64,000 nucleotides of DNA from Novosphingobium sp. HII-3 (GTDB taxonomy: Bacteria; Pseudomonadota; Alphaproteobacteria; Sphingomonadales; Sphingomonadaceae): the NCBI RefSeq assembly GCF_002916655.1, contig NZ_PPSM01000004.1, positions 1 through 64,000 on the forward strand. The letters are read 5' to 3'. Positions 1-9,351 of this stretch are shown here, in pieces. Under the pieces are notes generated by a model. The model saw only the letters and a program-made list of their open reading frames with translations, was not told the origin of the DNA and ran no database searches. Both the position numbers and the translations under genes were made by a program. Positions within the stretch are counted from its first letter, which is position 1. Each line of letters opens with the position of its first letter.

Positions 1-43
1 CTTCCGCTCCGCTACAGCCGCTTCCCCGCTGCCGAGAGCGTCC

Positions 44-66
44 AGCCTCAACCATGAGGCTTTTTA
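44..66 (+). terminator. Rho-independent terminator of a gene left of the window
   Basis: A 7-bp perfect stem (AGCCTCA and TGAGGCT, loop ACCA) is followed by a run of T on the plus strand. The orientation fits the end of a rightward transcript entering from outside the window and converging on the tra operon. Confidence 0.6.
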
Positions 67-87
67 TTCAAACCAACTGGCCCCTTT

Positions 88-2184
88 TTAAACCGGTGCC
101 TGGCCCAATTTTATCCCGGCGTTGACACTCGAGCCATGGCCAAGGCTGATGCCATCGGTGAAATTGCTCGAGTCCCTGGCATCGAGGCCAAGACCACCCG
201 AAAGACCGATACCAGCACCCTTGCCGCCCTTTCCTCCTCCGCCTTTACTGCCAACGCCGAGCTCGCTGCTCAGGCCCAAAGTGCCGCTTTTGCCGAAGGT
301 GAACTGGTCGTTGCCAGAGCGGGTCGAGTCAACGGTCTTTGTGAAGTCTCCCGTATGGCTTGTTTGGGAAGAAGTGCCGGTGCTCTTAGAGTAGCTTTCC
401 CCCCTTCCAGCAGTCTGACCATGTCCAGACGAAGCTTCTGACCCACTGGAGCTTCGGAACCCGCTTGCTTCGCTGAAGCCAGCACGCTCGAGCGCAGCCA
501 CGCGCTCATTCCTGGAATTGGTAAGCGTTGTGCGCCGAGTCTCCAGCTCGGCCGCCGCCTGACTGACCTCGGCCATCGTCGAGCGCGAGACCGTCGGCGT
601 AAAGCCGAGACTGCTCATCCCCGCGCGGTTGTCATAAACCGTCGATCCATCAGCCGTCTGCGCAAATTGCGTCCCATTGTCGTTGACGAACGTCGAGCGC
701 CCGAAGCCGCCGGTGTACGCCGCTGCGGTGTTCCACTGATCACGCTGCACAACGTTGCCGGTGAGGTTCTGGTAGCTCTGGTTGCCGTAGGAGTAATTGC
801 CCGTCGTGCGCTCGATCGCGGCAGCCTCGGCCGCTGACTGCGCCGGGGCCAGCATCGAGGTCGCCTGGCTCGAGATCGTCATCGCCCCCTTGGCAAGCCC
901 ACCCGCGAGGAACGGGATCGACATCATCAGGAAGCCCGCGATCGTCGCTGTATCCGCGTTGACCGCGTCGATACCCTCGATCGTCGCCATAGTGATGCCG
1001 CCCGGTGCCGTCGCCGCCATGGCGGATTCCTCGCGGCCCATGATGAACATATGCAGCACCGCATAGAGCGGCCCCCAGGCAGCGAGGTAGAAGAAACCCG
1101 TTAGGTATCCTTTGAGCGCCAGCGGCCCGGTTTGTGGCATCAGGAACAACGGAAAGATGACCGGGAACATCGCGTAGAACACCACGACCAGCACGATGTT
1201 GAGCAGCGGCACCCAGGTCATCGCCTGCTGCGAGATTGAGGTGTACGTGTTCTTCGCTTGCGTTTCGGCGCGCATCATCGCGAAGGTGTCGCCATCGGCC
1301 GAGGACAGGTTAGCACGGGCCTCAAGGAATGCGTCGGTGAGCGAGCGCTGCTGGAAGATCTGCGCGGCCGTTTGCGTGCTGCCATGGAACTGTGCAGCAA
1401 CCGCTGGAAGGTCTGCCTGAAGCTTCGCCTTGGCGGCGGCCTGGGTCAGGTTCGGGAAGAAGCTCGGCGCGATCCGGGTGAGTTCCTCGTCCGTCTTCGC
1501 CGGGATGCCTGCTGCCGATGACAGGGCCGCATAGGAGGCTGCACACGTGCGGATCTCGGTCGAGCCGTCATCGTTCCAGTAGGACATGGCCCGCGCCGGC
1601 GAGCCCGGGCCCATGTCGGCGAGGATATCGTTCGAGTTCATGACCTCGGAGGGGTTCTTGAGCCCGAGCAGGAAATCGTAGAACAAACACTGCTTGAAAT
1701 ACTCGGTGAGATTGGTCCTCACGCGCGGATCGCGGAACTTGAAATCCTTGGTTTTGTCGTAGAGGCGCGCACCATAGATGATCCCGTTGGTGCGGTACTC
1801 CAGCGCATCGGGCATGACGAAAACCGTCTCGGCCTGCTGGGTCAGCCAGTCTCCGATCTGGCTGGTAAACGAGGCGATCGCCGCCAAGCCAACCGGCACG
1901 TTGGCAACGACAGCGGGTGCGAGGCTGGGATTGATCCGGTCCGTCACCTTCACGTCGGTCGTAGGCACGATGAGCGCGCCGTACATGAGCGTCGCCGACA
2001 GGAACCAGTTGAACCAGGCTTTCCAGTTGAGGCTGAAGGCCACCACCAGAAGGACGTAGATGAAGCCCAGCACCATCGTCACCCGGATCAGCGAGCGAAA
2101 GCCCCCTCCCCCGGTCCAGGATGCGACGGCGTTGAGGACGTTGACGATGTACTCGCCGCCGCCGATGGTGAAGACCTCAAGCAT
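88..2184 (-). CDS. traG: TraG, F-type mating-pair stabilisation inner-membrane protein
   Basis: TraG is an inner-membrane and periplasmic protein needed for F-pilus assembly and mating-pair stabilisation. The 698-residue product has hydrophobic segments near residues 30-85 and a second cluster near 325-430, as in the TraG N-terminal domain. A Ser/Gly/Thr-rich hydrophilic tail from about residue 480 ends in glycine-rich sequence. F TraG is about 940 residues, so the periplasmic C-terminal part is shorter here. It is the last gene of the operon, 12 bp after traH. The family call is firm; whether the short tail keeps the entry-exclusion recognition function is unknown. Confidence 0.88.
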   Translation of the reverse strand: MLEVFTIGGGEYIVNVLNAVASWTGGGGFRSLIRVTMVLGFIYVLLVVAFSLNWKAWFNWFLSATLMYGALIVPTTDVKVTDRINPSLAPAVVANVPVGLAAIASFTSQIGDWLTQQAETVFVMPDALEYRTNGIIYGARLYDKTKDFKFRDPRVRTNLTEYFKQCLFYDFLLGLKNPSEVMNSNDILADMGPGSPARAMSYWNDDGSTEIRTCAASYAALSSAAGIPAKTDEELTRIAPSFFPNLTQAAAKAKLQADLPAVAAQFHGSTQTAAQIFQQRSLTDAFLEARANLSSADGDTFAMMRAETQAKNTYTSISQQAMTWVPLLNIVLVVVFYAMFPVIFPLFLMPQTGPLALKGYLTGFFYLAAWGPLYAVLHMFIMGREESAMAATAPGGITMATIEGIDAVNADTATIAGFLMMSIPFLAGGLAKGAMTISSQATSMLAPAQSAAEAAAIERTTGNYSYGNQSYQNLTGNVVQRDQWNTAAAYTGGFGRSTFVNDNGTQFAQTADGSTVYDNRAGMSSLGFTPTVSRSTMAEVSQAAAELETRRTTLTNSRNERVAALERAGFSEASGFRSSSGSEASSGHGQTAGRGESYSKSTGTSSQTSHTGDFTKTVDSTRSGNDQFTFGKSGTLGLSSELGVGSKGGGGKGGKGAGIGLSGGLGLDARDSSNFTDGISLGHGSSVNAGIKLGQAPV

Positions 2185-2196
2185 GGATCACGCCTC

Positions 2197-3627
2197 CTAG
2201 TTGAGCCCGTGAGAGGCTGCGTTGGAGCGGAACGAAAGCGCGGCCGACATCTGAGGCGATATCGAGTTGCGCAGGGTGCGTTCGAGGAAGACGGCACGGT
2301 CCACGTAGTTTTGGGTGCGAACCAGGCGCTCGTTGAGCGAATAGCTATAGCCGTCGAGGACCTTGCTGACGTTCTGCAGCTGCTCGCGCCACTGCGCCAG
2401 CGTCGCCTTGTCCGCCTCGTTAAAGGAGCCTTGGGCCTTCTGAACGTAGCCGTAGAACTCCTGGACAATCTGCTCGAGCATGTCGACCGCGACGATCTCG
2501 GCAAGGCCCTGGATATCAGCCTGCGTCATGCCGCCCATCTGCGCGGCCGCATTGACGGTGATGATCTTGTAGAGCGGAACGCTCGTGCCGCCCAGGATCC
2601 CGACCTCCTCAGGTGACAACGCATCGTTGGAGCGCACCTTTGCGGCCATCGACCCGATGAGCGCGGCAACGCGCGGCTGCAGCGCTTGAGCCTGCGTAAT
2701 CGTTACCGTGCCGCTTGGCGTCGGATCAAGGCACTCTGTGGTCTCGTTGCAGCGCAGAACGCTGGTGTCGGTCGTGCCGAGCAAGAGACCCTGGATCAGG
2801 TCGCGGTTACCCTGACCGACATAGCGAACCGTGCCTTGCGCATCGTCGGAATCCGCGCGCTGGTAGATGATCGTACCTACCAGCGTCATGAGGTACTCCT
2901 TGAACTCGCGCGAGAACGAGGGGTAGCTCTTGTTCAGCATGTGCCAGGTGTAGTTGTACGACTTGGACGGGATGGACTCGTCCTCGTTCTTGCTCATGAT
3001 CTCGGTACGCTCGCCGCCGGCGTTGCAGTCCTGGCGGGCCTTCGCCCAATCGGTCGCAAAACCCTGGCTATTGGCGATAGCCTTGCAGACCTCGCTGTCA
3101 CGCCCCTGGCTCTCACCCCACAAGCCTGCGACGAGACCCTGCGCCGCCTCGCAGGACGAGATGTTCATCTGGTTCAGCTTCTCGACCTTCTGCGCCATCT
3201 CCTCGATGGTCTGGGAGATCTGCGGGCTGATCGACTTGATCGCGAGCTGGAAGGCAAAGCCCAGCGCATTGCTCGCCACGCCCTTCAGCATCGCGACGAT
3301 CTGATCGGTGTTGATGAAGGAAAACGAGCCGCCGAAGATGTCGATGCCGCCGCATCCCGCCTTCACGCTTGGCAGCTGCAGGTTAACCGGGTTCACCTGC
3401 TTGTTCTTGAATCGCGTCCAGACCCCGCCGCCGGTGTAGTAGCCCGCGGCCTGACCCTGGAAGGCGGTCGGGCCATATGCGTTGCCGGCGCCGCCCATGT
3501 CGTTGAAGAAGTCGTTGAGCTCACTGCCGACATTCGCCTGCGCCGCCTGGACGACGGCAAGCTGCGACACGGCAAGGACACTGAAGGCGAGACCGATGCG
3601 CTCCCGCCACTTGAGGGTGCGGGCCAT
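2197..3627 (-). CDS. traH: TraH, F-pilus assembly protein
   Basis: TraH is a periplasmic or outer-membrane-associated protein needed for F-pilus extension and retraction, working with TraF, TraU, TraW and TrbC. The 476-residue product starts with a signal peptide (hydrophobic core near residues 12-30, cleavage near AQA) and has a central Cys-containing region and Gln-rich helical C-terminal part typical of the family. The length is close to F TraH (about 460). Its ATG overlaps the traF stop (ATGA), so the two are probably translationally coupled. Confidence 0.92.
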   Translation of the reverse strand: MARTLKWRERIGLAFSVLAVSQLAVVQAAQANVGSELNDFFNDMGGAGNAYGPTAFQGQAAGYYTGGGVWTRFKNKQVNPVNLQLPSVKAGCGGIDIFGGSFSFINTDQIVAMLKGVASNALGFAFQLAIKSISPQISQTIEEMAQKVEKLNQMNISSCEAAQGLVAGLWGESQGRDSEVCKAIANSQGFATDWAKARQDCNAGGERTEIMSKNEDESIPSKSYNYTWHMLNKSYPSFSREFKEYLMTLVGTIIYQRADSDDAQGTVRYVGQGNRDLIQGLLLGTTDTSVLRCNETTECLDPTPSGTVTITQAQALQPRVAALIGSMAAKVRSNDALSPEEVGILGGTSVPLYKIITVNAAAQMGGMTQADIQGLAEIVAVDMLEQIVQEFYGYVQKAQGSFNEADKATLAQWREQLQNVSKVLDGYSYSLNERLVRTQNYVDRAVFLERTLRNSISPQMSAALSFRSNAASHGLN

Positions 3628-4481
3628 CAGTAATCACTCCCGGGTTCAGTCTGCGTCAGCGTGAAGATGCGATCCATGACCTCGTCGGCCGCCATGAGGC
3701 CGTAGCCGATCGGGATCGGGCGCTTCGTCTGCGTATCGAACAGCACGAGCGCAGGCACCTGGTTGCCGGTCAGGCCCATGCGCTGATACTGGCCCGTATC
3801 GACGGCGAAGCGCGGGAAGGACTCGTTGCCGCCGCCATCCATCGAGACAGCCAGCACTTCGAGCCCGTACTGATCCGAGATCGAGCGCACGATCGGGCTG
3901 AAGACGCGGCACGCCGAGCAAGCCGACGAATAGAAGTAGAACACCCCGTAGCGCTGGGAGAGCCCCTGCATCGTCGAGGCCTTCGCGGCCTTGCGGTCGC
4001 TCATCCAGGTCTGCTTGCCAAGCGAGTTGATCGGGCGCTGGAGTGTGTAATCGAGATCCGGGTTCTGCCAGACCGTGCGACCCCACACATCCGCGAACGT
4101 GGATGCCCGATCGAGCTGCTCGCGCTGGAAGCGCATGTACGAGGCAAGGTTCTCGGGCGTCGGTTCGAGGATCGCCCGCGCCTTCAATTCATCGAGCTGG
4201 TCGGTGATCGCCGCCAGTTGCTTGGCGGCCGGAACGGCCGGGGTCACAGGCTTGCCCTTCGCCTCCTCGCGCGCCTTGTCCGGATCGCAATAGAACCAGC
4301 TGCCAAGCTTGCGCTGCTCGCAGTAAAAAGCATCACGCGGGGTGAGCGCGGAAGGGGCGGTAAACGCGGCCGTGGTGGGCGACGGTAATGTCGCGCCATC
4401 CTGAGCCGTAGCGCTGATGGGGGTGATGCTCTGCGCGACAAGGGCGAGGACCGCCGGGAACACATAGCCAATCTTACGCAT
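3627..4481 (-). CDS. traF: TraF, thioredoxin-fold pilus assembly protein
   Basis: This is the periplasmic thioredoxin-like TraF of F-type systems, which partners TraH and supports disulfide-rich components such as TraN and TraU. The 284-residue product has a signal peptide at the N-terminus and a C-terminal thioredoxin fold. It keeps a CxxC pair (Cys-Ser-Ala-Cys) in the context FYFYSSACSACRVF; F TraF lacks a CxxC, so this homologue may be redox-active. It overlaps both neighbours by a few bases. Confidence 0.9.
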   Translation of the reverse strand: MRKIGYVFPAVLALVAQSITPISATAQDGATLPSPTTAAFTAPSALTPRDAFYCEQRKLGSWFYCDPDKAREEAKGKPVTPAVPAAKQLAAITDQLDELKARAILEPTPENLASYMRFQREQLDRASTFADVWGRTVWQNPDLDYTLQRPINSLGKQTWMSDRKAAKASTMQGLSQRYGVFYFYSSACSACRVFSPIVRSISDQYGLEVLAVSMDGGGNESFPRFAVDTGQYQRMGLTGNQVPALVLFDTQTKRPIPIGYGLMAADEVMDRIFTLTQTEPGSDY

Positions 4482-4845
4482 GGCCAGACTCCTTGAGGTT
4501 GAGCAAGCTGAGGATCATGGAGGCGTTGAGGAGGCCGAGCCCGCGATCGATCATGCGGATGCAGCCGCCATAAAGAGTTGTGACGGCGTTGATGCCGTCC
4601 GGCGTCAAATTGTACGAGCACAGCGCTTCCTCACTGCGCCGCACGATGCCGCGTTCGACCATGCTGTCGAGCGCCGCCGACACATCAGGAACGCGCACCT
4701 TGCGCAGGAACCAGTCCGAGAGGACTTCCTGAAGATCCTCGTCGGTCGTGATGGCCTGGCGCGAAATGGCGCTGGCGACGGCGAGTTCGAAGACACTGAG
4801 CTCAGGAACCCGGCGGTCAGCGTGAATCTGGATTACGTCGTTCAT
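4474..4845 (-). CDS. Small unknown protein inside the tra operon
   Basis: The predicted protein is 123 residues with no signal peptide. The central part (about residues 35-85) reads like a winged-helix pattern: helices, then VERGIVRR and a strand-like stretch. A hydrophobic C-terminal segment containing MILSLLNL follows. It overlaps traN upstream (ATGA) and traF downstream, so it is certainly part of the operon. I do not recognise a named family. A cytoplasmic helper or regulator is possible but unproven. Confidence 0.7.
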   Translation of the reverse strand: MNDVIQIHADRRVPELSVFELAVASAISRQAITTDEDLQEVLSDWFLRKVRVPDVSAALDSMVERGIVRRSEEALCSYNLTPDGINAVTTLYGGCIRMIDRGLGLLNASMILSLLNLKESGHA

Positions 4846-6677
4846 GGCGTTCCCGCCCCCCCGTGAAGTCGATAATACTCATCGATCTTGTCCTGGATCT
4901 CGAGCGAGGTCTGGACCTCATCGGGCACCTTCGCGGCGTCGATGAACTCGCTGTAGACTTCCGTGAAATCCATCTGGGACAGATCGAGCTTTTGAAATTC
5001 CTCGATCAGGAAGCCCTTGCAGTCCGGCTCCTTGGGCTTGCCCCAGGTCTTGCCGAGCTGCGCCCTGCCCTGCTCCTGCAGGATGCGGCTGAGCTTGCTC
5101 TCGAAGCAGCAGTAGGACTTGCGCTTGGATGTGCAGACACCCAGCACCTTGTCCGAACAATACGTGCCGACATAGTGGCACAGCCCCATGCGATCCTTGA
5201 CGTCGAGCATCATCTCTTCGCTCGAGCACAGGAACATGGTGAGGAAGGGCGTCGCCAGGGCAGCGATCGCGGCAGGACCGCTGGCCAGCGCGGCGGCGCC
5301 GGCCGCCGTGGTCAGAAGCCCCGAGGTCTTGCCCGCACAGCAGTTGACCAGACCGAAGACCGGCTTGTGGCAACCTGCCTTCTCGCCGTTGAACAGCGTC
5401 ATGGTCTCAGGGTCGAAGTGGTCGCGCACATTGCCCATCGTCTGGACCGCGACCATCGCGTCCTTGAACTCGGTCGAGGCCTCGCGCTCGACCTGGGTGC
5501 ATTCGCCGTTGATGCAGTAGAGGTCGCCCCCGCAGATGTACGCCGGCGGGTTGCCGCTGGAGGTGTCGGGCGTCGTGCAGCGATAGACCTTGTCGAAGAC
5601 GTTGCAGGTGCCGTCGTCGTTCTCGCTCAGGCACTCATCGTGATCGAAGGTGCATTCCGGCTTCTTGTCGAGCTCAGCGCAATCGTTGGCGGAGCGGCGC
5701 TGCGTGCACTGGAACGTGCGCGCCCAGGCCCAGCACGGCTGCGTAACCGGGATGCCGTCAATGATGCGCGTAACCGGGTCGCTGTCGGTGCAGACTTCCA
5801 CACCCTGCTCGACGCACTGCGCGTTGCCGGAAAACGGGCAGGCAGCGTCGTTGCGGGTGACGATCGGAGGGCTGGTGGTCTCAGACGTGGAGAACCAGTG
5901 CTTGCCGGTTCCGGGATAAATCCCGGAGAACCAGTCCGGCGACGACGCGCCAAGGCCTTGGATCTCCTGCTTGCACTCGAAAATTTCCGGCGCGTAGTTG
6001 TCGTTCTTGCAGTCCTTGGTGGGACTGTACCCATAGGCCCCCAGAGTGGTGCAGTAGGGAAAAGGGCCCTTGCTGACGCACGTGCCGTTGGCGACGTGCT
6101 GGGCAAACGGTGCCTTTCCGACATAGGGCCCTTGCGTCGAGGTGTAGTAAAGCCAGGTCTGGACCTTGTCGAAGCGGACATCGAGGCTCGAGGTGCAGGT
6201 CTGCTGCTGGGTATAGATCTCGTCGCCCTGGTTGCAGGTCTCGTAATAGGTCGACGCGCCCGTTCCCGTATTCGGCAGGGGCTCGCAGCTCGCCGCTGCA
6301 CCACCCACGCCGAGGCCCGTTCCAAGGAAGTTCTCCGGCGTGTCCTCGATCGTCTTGGCGGCCGAAAGATCGATGGTCGTAGGATCGAACTCGGGACGCG
6401 CCGGGTCGATCACCACGCCATAGTTGGGATCGGTGTAGCGCGCGTTGACGCCGGCATCGGTGAGGCCTTCCTCGTCCTCGAGGTACTTGGAGGCATCGAT
6501 GTTGGTGCCGCCATATCCCGGCACGTCGTTCTGCGCGCCGTTGCGCAGCACGGTGTCGGCCGATCCATCACGCACGGACTTGGCAAAGTCCTCGGCATCC
6601 TTCGCCGTGGTCGACTGCCCCGAGGCAGGCGAGGCGATAAGCGTGCCGGCGCACAGAAGGGCGAGCCACAGCTTCAC
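4842..6677 (-). CDS. traN: TraN, outer-membrane mating-pair stabilisation adhesin
   Basis: TraN is the cysteine-rich outer-membrane protein that contacts the recipient surface during F-type mating. The 611-residue product has a clear signal peptide (first ~20 residues, ending ASGQS) and a very high number of cysteines spread from about residue 130 to 560, as expected for a disulfide-stabilised TraN. The length matches F TraN (about 600). DsbC and TraF in the same operon probably help fold it. The start overlaps the trbC stop. Confidence 0.92.
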   Translation of the reverse strand: MKLWLALLCAGTLIASPASGQSTTAKDAEDFAKSVRDGSADTVLRNGAQNDVPGYGGTNIDASKYLEDEEGLTDAGVNARYTDPNYGVVIDPARPEFDPTTIDLSAAKTIEDTPENFLGTGLGVGGAAASCEPLPNTGTGASTYYETCNQGDEIYTQQQTCTSSLDVRFDKVQTWLYYTSTQGPYVGKAPFAQHVANGTCVSKGPFPYCTTLGAYGYSPTKDCKNDNYAPEIFECKQEIQGLGASSPDWFSGIYPGTGKHWFSTSETTSPPIVTRNDAACPFSGNAQCVEQGVEVCTDSDPVTRIIDGIPVTQPCWAWARTFQCTQRRSANDCAELDKKPECTFDHDECLSENDDGTCNVFDKVYRCTTPDTSSGNPPAYICGGDLYCINGECTQVEREASTEFKDAMVAVQTMGNVRDHFDPETMTLFNGEKAGCHKPVFGLVNCCAGKTSGLLTTAAGAAALASGPAAIAALATPFLTMFLCSSEEMMLDVKDRMGLCHYVGTYCSDKVLGVCTSKRKSYCCFESKLSRILQEQGRAQLGKTWGKPKEPDCKGFLIEEFQKLDLSQMDFTEVYSEFIDAAKVPDEVQTSLEIQDKIDEYYRLHGGAGTP

Positions 6678-7411
6678 GGACGCTTCACCAGATTTGCAAG
6701 CGCGACACGCGAGGCAGGAGCGCCCGGACCTTCCCCATCCGCGAAAGTCTGCAGCGCGTAGGACAAGGTCACATTGCCGCTGATGCGGTCGTGCGGCGGC
6801 GGCGGGGTCACGCAGTCGAGCTGGTCACATGGCTCGAAGCTGCTGGAGGCCGCAACAATGGTCGGCACCCGATCGACCTGGAAGGCACGAAACAGACGCG
6901 GATCGATCGTGATGTTGGGCGCATCCTTCTGCTCGACGGCCTTGGCGAGCATCTGGACAAAAGGCTTGGCGCCGCCTTGCGAGAACCCGCGAAAGACGAT
7001 GACGCCGCCGGCGCGTGTCGTATCGAGGATCGTGCGGCGCAGCGCCTCCTCGGGCATCGAGAGGCTTACAAAGGCGATCACCAGCGGGGTCGACTTGGGA
7101 CCGGCGAGATTGCCCTTGGCTCCCGCAACCATGGCATCAAGGTCGATTGGGCCGTCCTTGCCGCCGGCGATCCCCGAGACATCGAGATCGGCGATCCGCT
7201 CGTAAGCCTCATCGACAACGCCCTTAGCCGCCTCGGCTTGCGGCTGCCCCTGTCCCTTGACGAAGTCCAGTAGCGCCTGAGCTTCCGCCTCGGCGGCTTC
7301 ACCCCGCTTCTCGATAGCCTGCAGGTCGAGCCCTTCGATGCTCTGCGCGAGTGCAGCGCTGACAAGACCGGCTGCGAGAACGCCTGCGACTGTGAGAATG
7401 GATTTGCGCAT
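6674..7411 (-). CDS. trbC: TrbC, F-type pilus assembly protein
   Basis: This F-type TrbC is a periplasmic protein that works with TraW, the two being fused in some systems. The start at 7411 gives a signal peptide (hydrophobic core followed by AALAQS). The C-terminal domain carries the family signature around LVIAFVSLSMPEEALR and GGVIVFRGF. The predicted length is 245 residues. An upstream in-frame ATG at 7453 would lie inside traU and is less likely because the signal peptide starts at MRKSIL. Confidence 0.88.
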   Translation of the reverse strand: MRKSILTVAGVLAAGLVSAALAQSIEGLDLQAIEKRGEAAEAEAQALLDFVKGQGQPQAEAAKGVVDEAYERIADLDVSGIAGGKDGPIDLDAMVAGAKGNLAGPKSTPLVIAFVSLSMPEEALRRTILDTTRAGGVIVFRGFSQGGAKPFVQMLAKAVEQKDAPNITIDPRLFRAFQVDRVPTIVAASSSFEPCDQLDCVTPPPPHDRISGNVTLSYALQTFADGEGPGAPASRVALANLVKRP

Positions 7412-7422
7412 GTCGGTAATCC

Positions 7423-8430
7423 TCACAGCACGCAGCAATTGCGCTTGCGCCAAAGCAGGAAGCCCATGTCCTCACCCTTCACAGGGTAAGTGCGGGCAGC
7501 GCGTGGAAGCAGGACCGAACCGCCAATGGGCGAGCAGGATTCACGCCCCGACACCATCGGCGTCGGATTGACCTGCTGCAGGCGGTACTGGCTCTTCTTG
7601 AGGATCGGCATGACGTACTTGCCGCACAGGGCCTTGGAGCCCATCGTGCCCCATCCCAGCGCCTGCCGGTGCATCTTGTAGACCATGCGCTCGGCCGCGA
7701 GCCGACCGGATTGCGTCATACCGGTGCTGGCGCCGATGTTCCCGTTCAAGGGATACATCGAGCCCTGGCAGCCCGAACACCAGAACAGCTCGTTGAGCGG
7801 CAGCGCAGCGGTTGCCGCAACACAGTCCGCCGCACAGGCCGCCTGCGCAAGCGGATTGGCAAAGATCAGCGCCTCGGGATTGATAAGCGTCGTGAGAGCA
7901 TCGTCCTGCCAGAGCGGGTCGATCTCGGTCATGTAGGCAACGTCAAAGCTCGCCTGCTCGAAGCACAGGAAATCGGTCAGGATCTCCATCCAGTAGAGCA
8001 GCGGATAGACGTAGTAGTGGACGTGGTACTTGGCGGTGTCGGTCCCGCCGTTCGAGCCCACGTTGGCCGCATAACCGTTGCCCATCGAGAGCCCCGGATT
8101 GAGCTTGATGCCGCCAAGGTTAGGGAAACAGAACGGCTTGGTCGTGACGTCAATCAGTCGCGCAGGCTCCCAGAAGCCCATTGCGACACCGATGCGCGGA
8201 ACAGGTGAGCCGCACAGGCAGATCGGCGAATCCGGGTTGTTGGTGTCCGCGCGAGAGGACGGCCAGATCTTCAGCCCGCCGACAGAGAGCGGGAACATGC
8301 ACCCCCAGCACACGTCGGTGATGGGGTTCACGAACGAGCCCGAGCAGCTGGCCGTAGGGGTCTGAGCTTTGGCCGCGCCAGGCACAAACAGGAAGAGCGC
8401 GACGATGAGCTGGAGGAGCCACTTATTCAT
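7423..8430 (-). CDS. traU: TraU, F-type pilus assembly / DNA transfer protein
   Basis: TraU is a periplasmic protein needed for DNA transfer and for normal pilus number. The 335-residue product has an N-terminal signal peptide (hydrophobic core then AAKAQT), many cysteines including a CxGC-type pair in the SGCQG context, and the long family core with conserved Trp and Cys. The length is the same as F TraU (about 330). It overlaps the small membrane-protein gene upstream. Confidence 0.93.
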   Translation of the reverse strand: MNKWLLQLIVALFLFVPGAAKAQTPTASCSGSFVNPITDVCWGCMFPLSVGGLKIWPSSRADTNNPDSPICLCGSPVPRIGVAMGFWEPARLIDVTTKPFCFPNLGGIKLNPGLSMGNGYAANVGSNGGTDTAKYHVHYYVYPLLYWMEILTDFLCFEQASFDVAYMTEIDPLWQDDALTTLINPEALIFANPLAQAACAADCVAATAALPLNELFWCSGCQGSMYPLNGNIGASTGMTQSGRLAAERMVYKMHRQALGWGTMGSKALCGKYVMPILKKSQYRLQQVNPTPMVSGRESCSPIGGSVLLPRAARTYPVKGEDMGFLLWRKRNCCVL

Positions 8431-8698
8431 CGTTGGCGATCCGCGACATCAGGTAATCATCGTCCGCCGCGTTCTTGGCGCTCACCCAGCAACTTCCCTG
8501 CACCGCGATGAAGACGACAAGCCCGACGAGCAGCGCAAAAGCGCCGGCGCCGAGAACGCCCGCTACGGGACCCCAGAACAAGGTCATGACACCGACCAGA
8601 ACAACGGCCGCGATCAGCCGGATGCGAGCAGCGCGCAGTTCGGCCGTCTCGGGCGCGGCCATGGGAGCGGGCATGTGCTTTGCAAGCCAGGCCTTCAT
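8423..8698 (-). CDS. Small membrane protein of the tra operon
   Basis: The predicted product is 91 residues with two adjacent hydrophobic segments (about residues 28-46 and 49-68) and charged ends. It overlaps traW by ATGA and traU at the other end. No family is recognised. The position between traW and traU suggests a membrane component or assembly factor specific to this plasmid lineage. Confidence 0.7.
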   Translation of the reverse strand: MKAWLAKHMPAPMAAPETAELRAARIRLIAAVVLVGVMTLFWGPVAGVLGAGAFALLVGLVVFIAVQGSCWVSAKNAADDDYLMSRIANDE

Positions 8699-9351
8699 GC
8701 GCCCTTCCCTTCCTTCAACGCCGCTTCGGTGACGATCAGGACCTTGCCCTTCTGTTCGACAGAGGCAGGCGTATGCTCGATGCCGAACTTGGCGGTGAGC
8801 GAGCCGGCCTGGTCGAAGTAGAAGCGCCGCTGGTTCGCCTTCATGAGATCGAAGGGCGAGCCCTTGACCATGATGACCTTGGCTTTGAGATCATCACCCT
8901 GCGCCATCGCCCACGACACTTGGTCTGGATCGTCGCCGTCGATGAACAACAGCTTTTGCGTCATCGCGACCGTATCGAGCGGGTTAATCCGCTGTCCCGC
9001 CGCCGCGATGAGGTTGCCCTTGTGATCGCGAATGTCGTTCTCGATCACGACCGTTGGATCGAACTCCCAGCTGCGATCCTCAGTGGCAGGGCTAAGACCC
9101 GCGACCGGTGCCGGCCGCATCACCCGCGCTTTCACCTTCTCGGCAAAGCGGGCGTTTAGTTCGTCGAGCTTGCCGCTGGCCTTCGCACTTTCGAGCTTCG
9201 CACGGATCACCTCGAGCAGATCCGGCTCGGCAACCGGCCAAGCCTCGCCCACCTGACCATGATCGACCGCCTGCGCCGGGGTCTGCCCGGGAAGGAACGT
9301 GCCGCTGATGGCGCCCACGAGGCTCGCAAGGACGAAGGGAAGCAGCCTCAC
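8695..9351 (-). CDS. traW: TraW, F-type pilus assembly protein
   Basis: TraW is a periplasmic F-pilus assembly protein that acts with TrbC. The start is placed at GTG 9351, which overlaps the stop of the preceding peptidase gene and directly gives a signal peptide (VRLLPFVLASLVGAISG). The mature part contains the family-typical stretch around PTVVIENDIRDHKG and the LLFIDGDD motif. The predicted length is 218 residues, close to F TraW (210). Confidence 0.9.
   Translation of the reverse strand: MRLLPFVLASLVGAISGTFLPGQTPAQAVDHGQVGEAWPVAEPDLLEVIRAKLESAKASGKLDELNARFAEKVKARVMRPAPVAGLSPATEDRSWEFDPTVVIENDIRDHKGNLIAAAGQRINPLDTVAMTQKLLFIDGDDPDQVSWAMAQGDDLKAKVIMVKGSPFDLMKANQRRFYFDQAGSLTAKFGIEHTPASVEQKGKVLIVTEAALKEGKGA

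Noticed and set aside
4863..6761. Long plus-strand open frame (over 600 codons) opposite traN
   Set aside because: It is antisense to a well-supported Cys-rich TraN with a signal peptide; high-GC DNA gives long shadow frames, and its Arg/Leu/Val-rich translation has no domain features.
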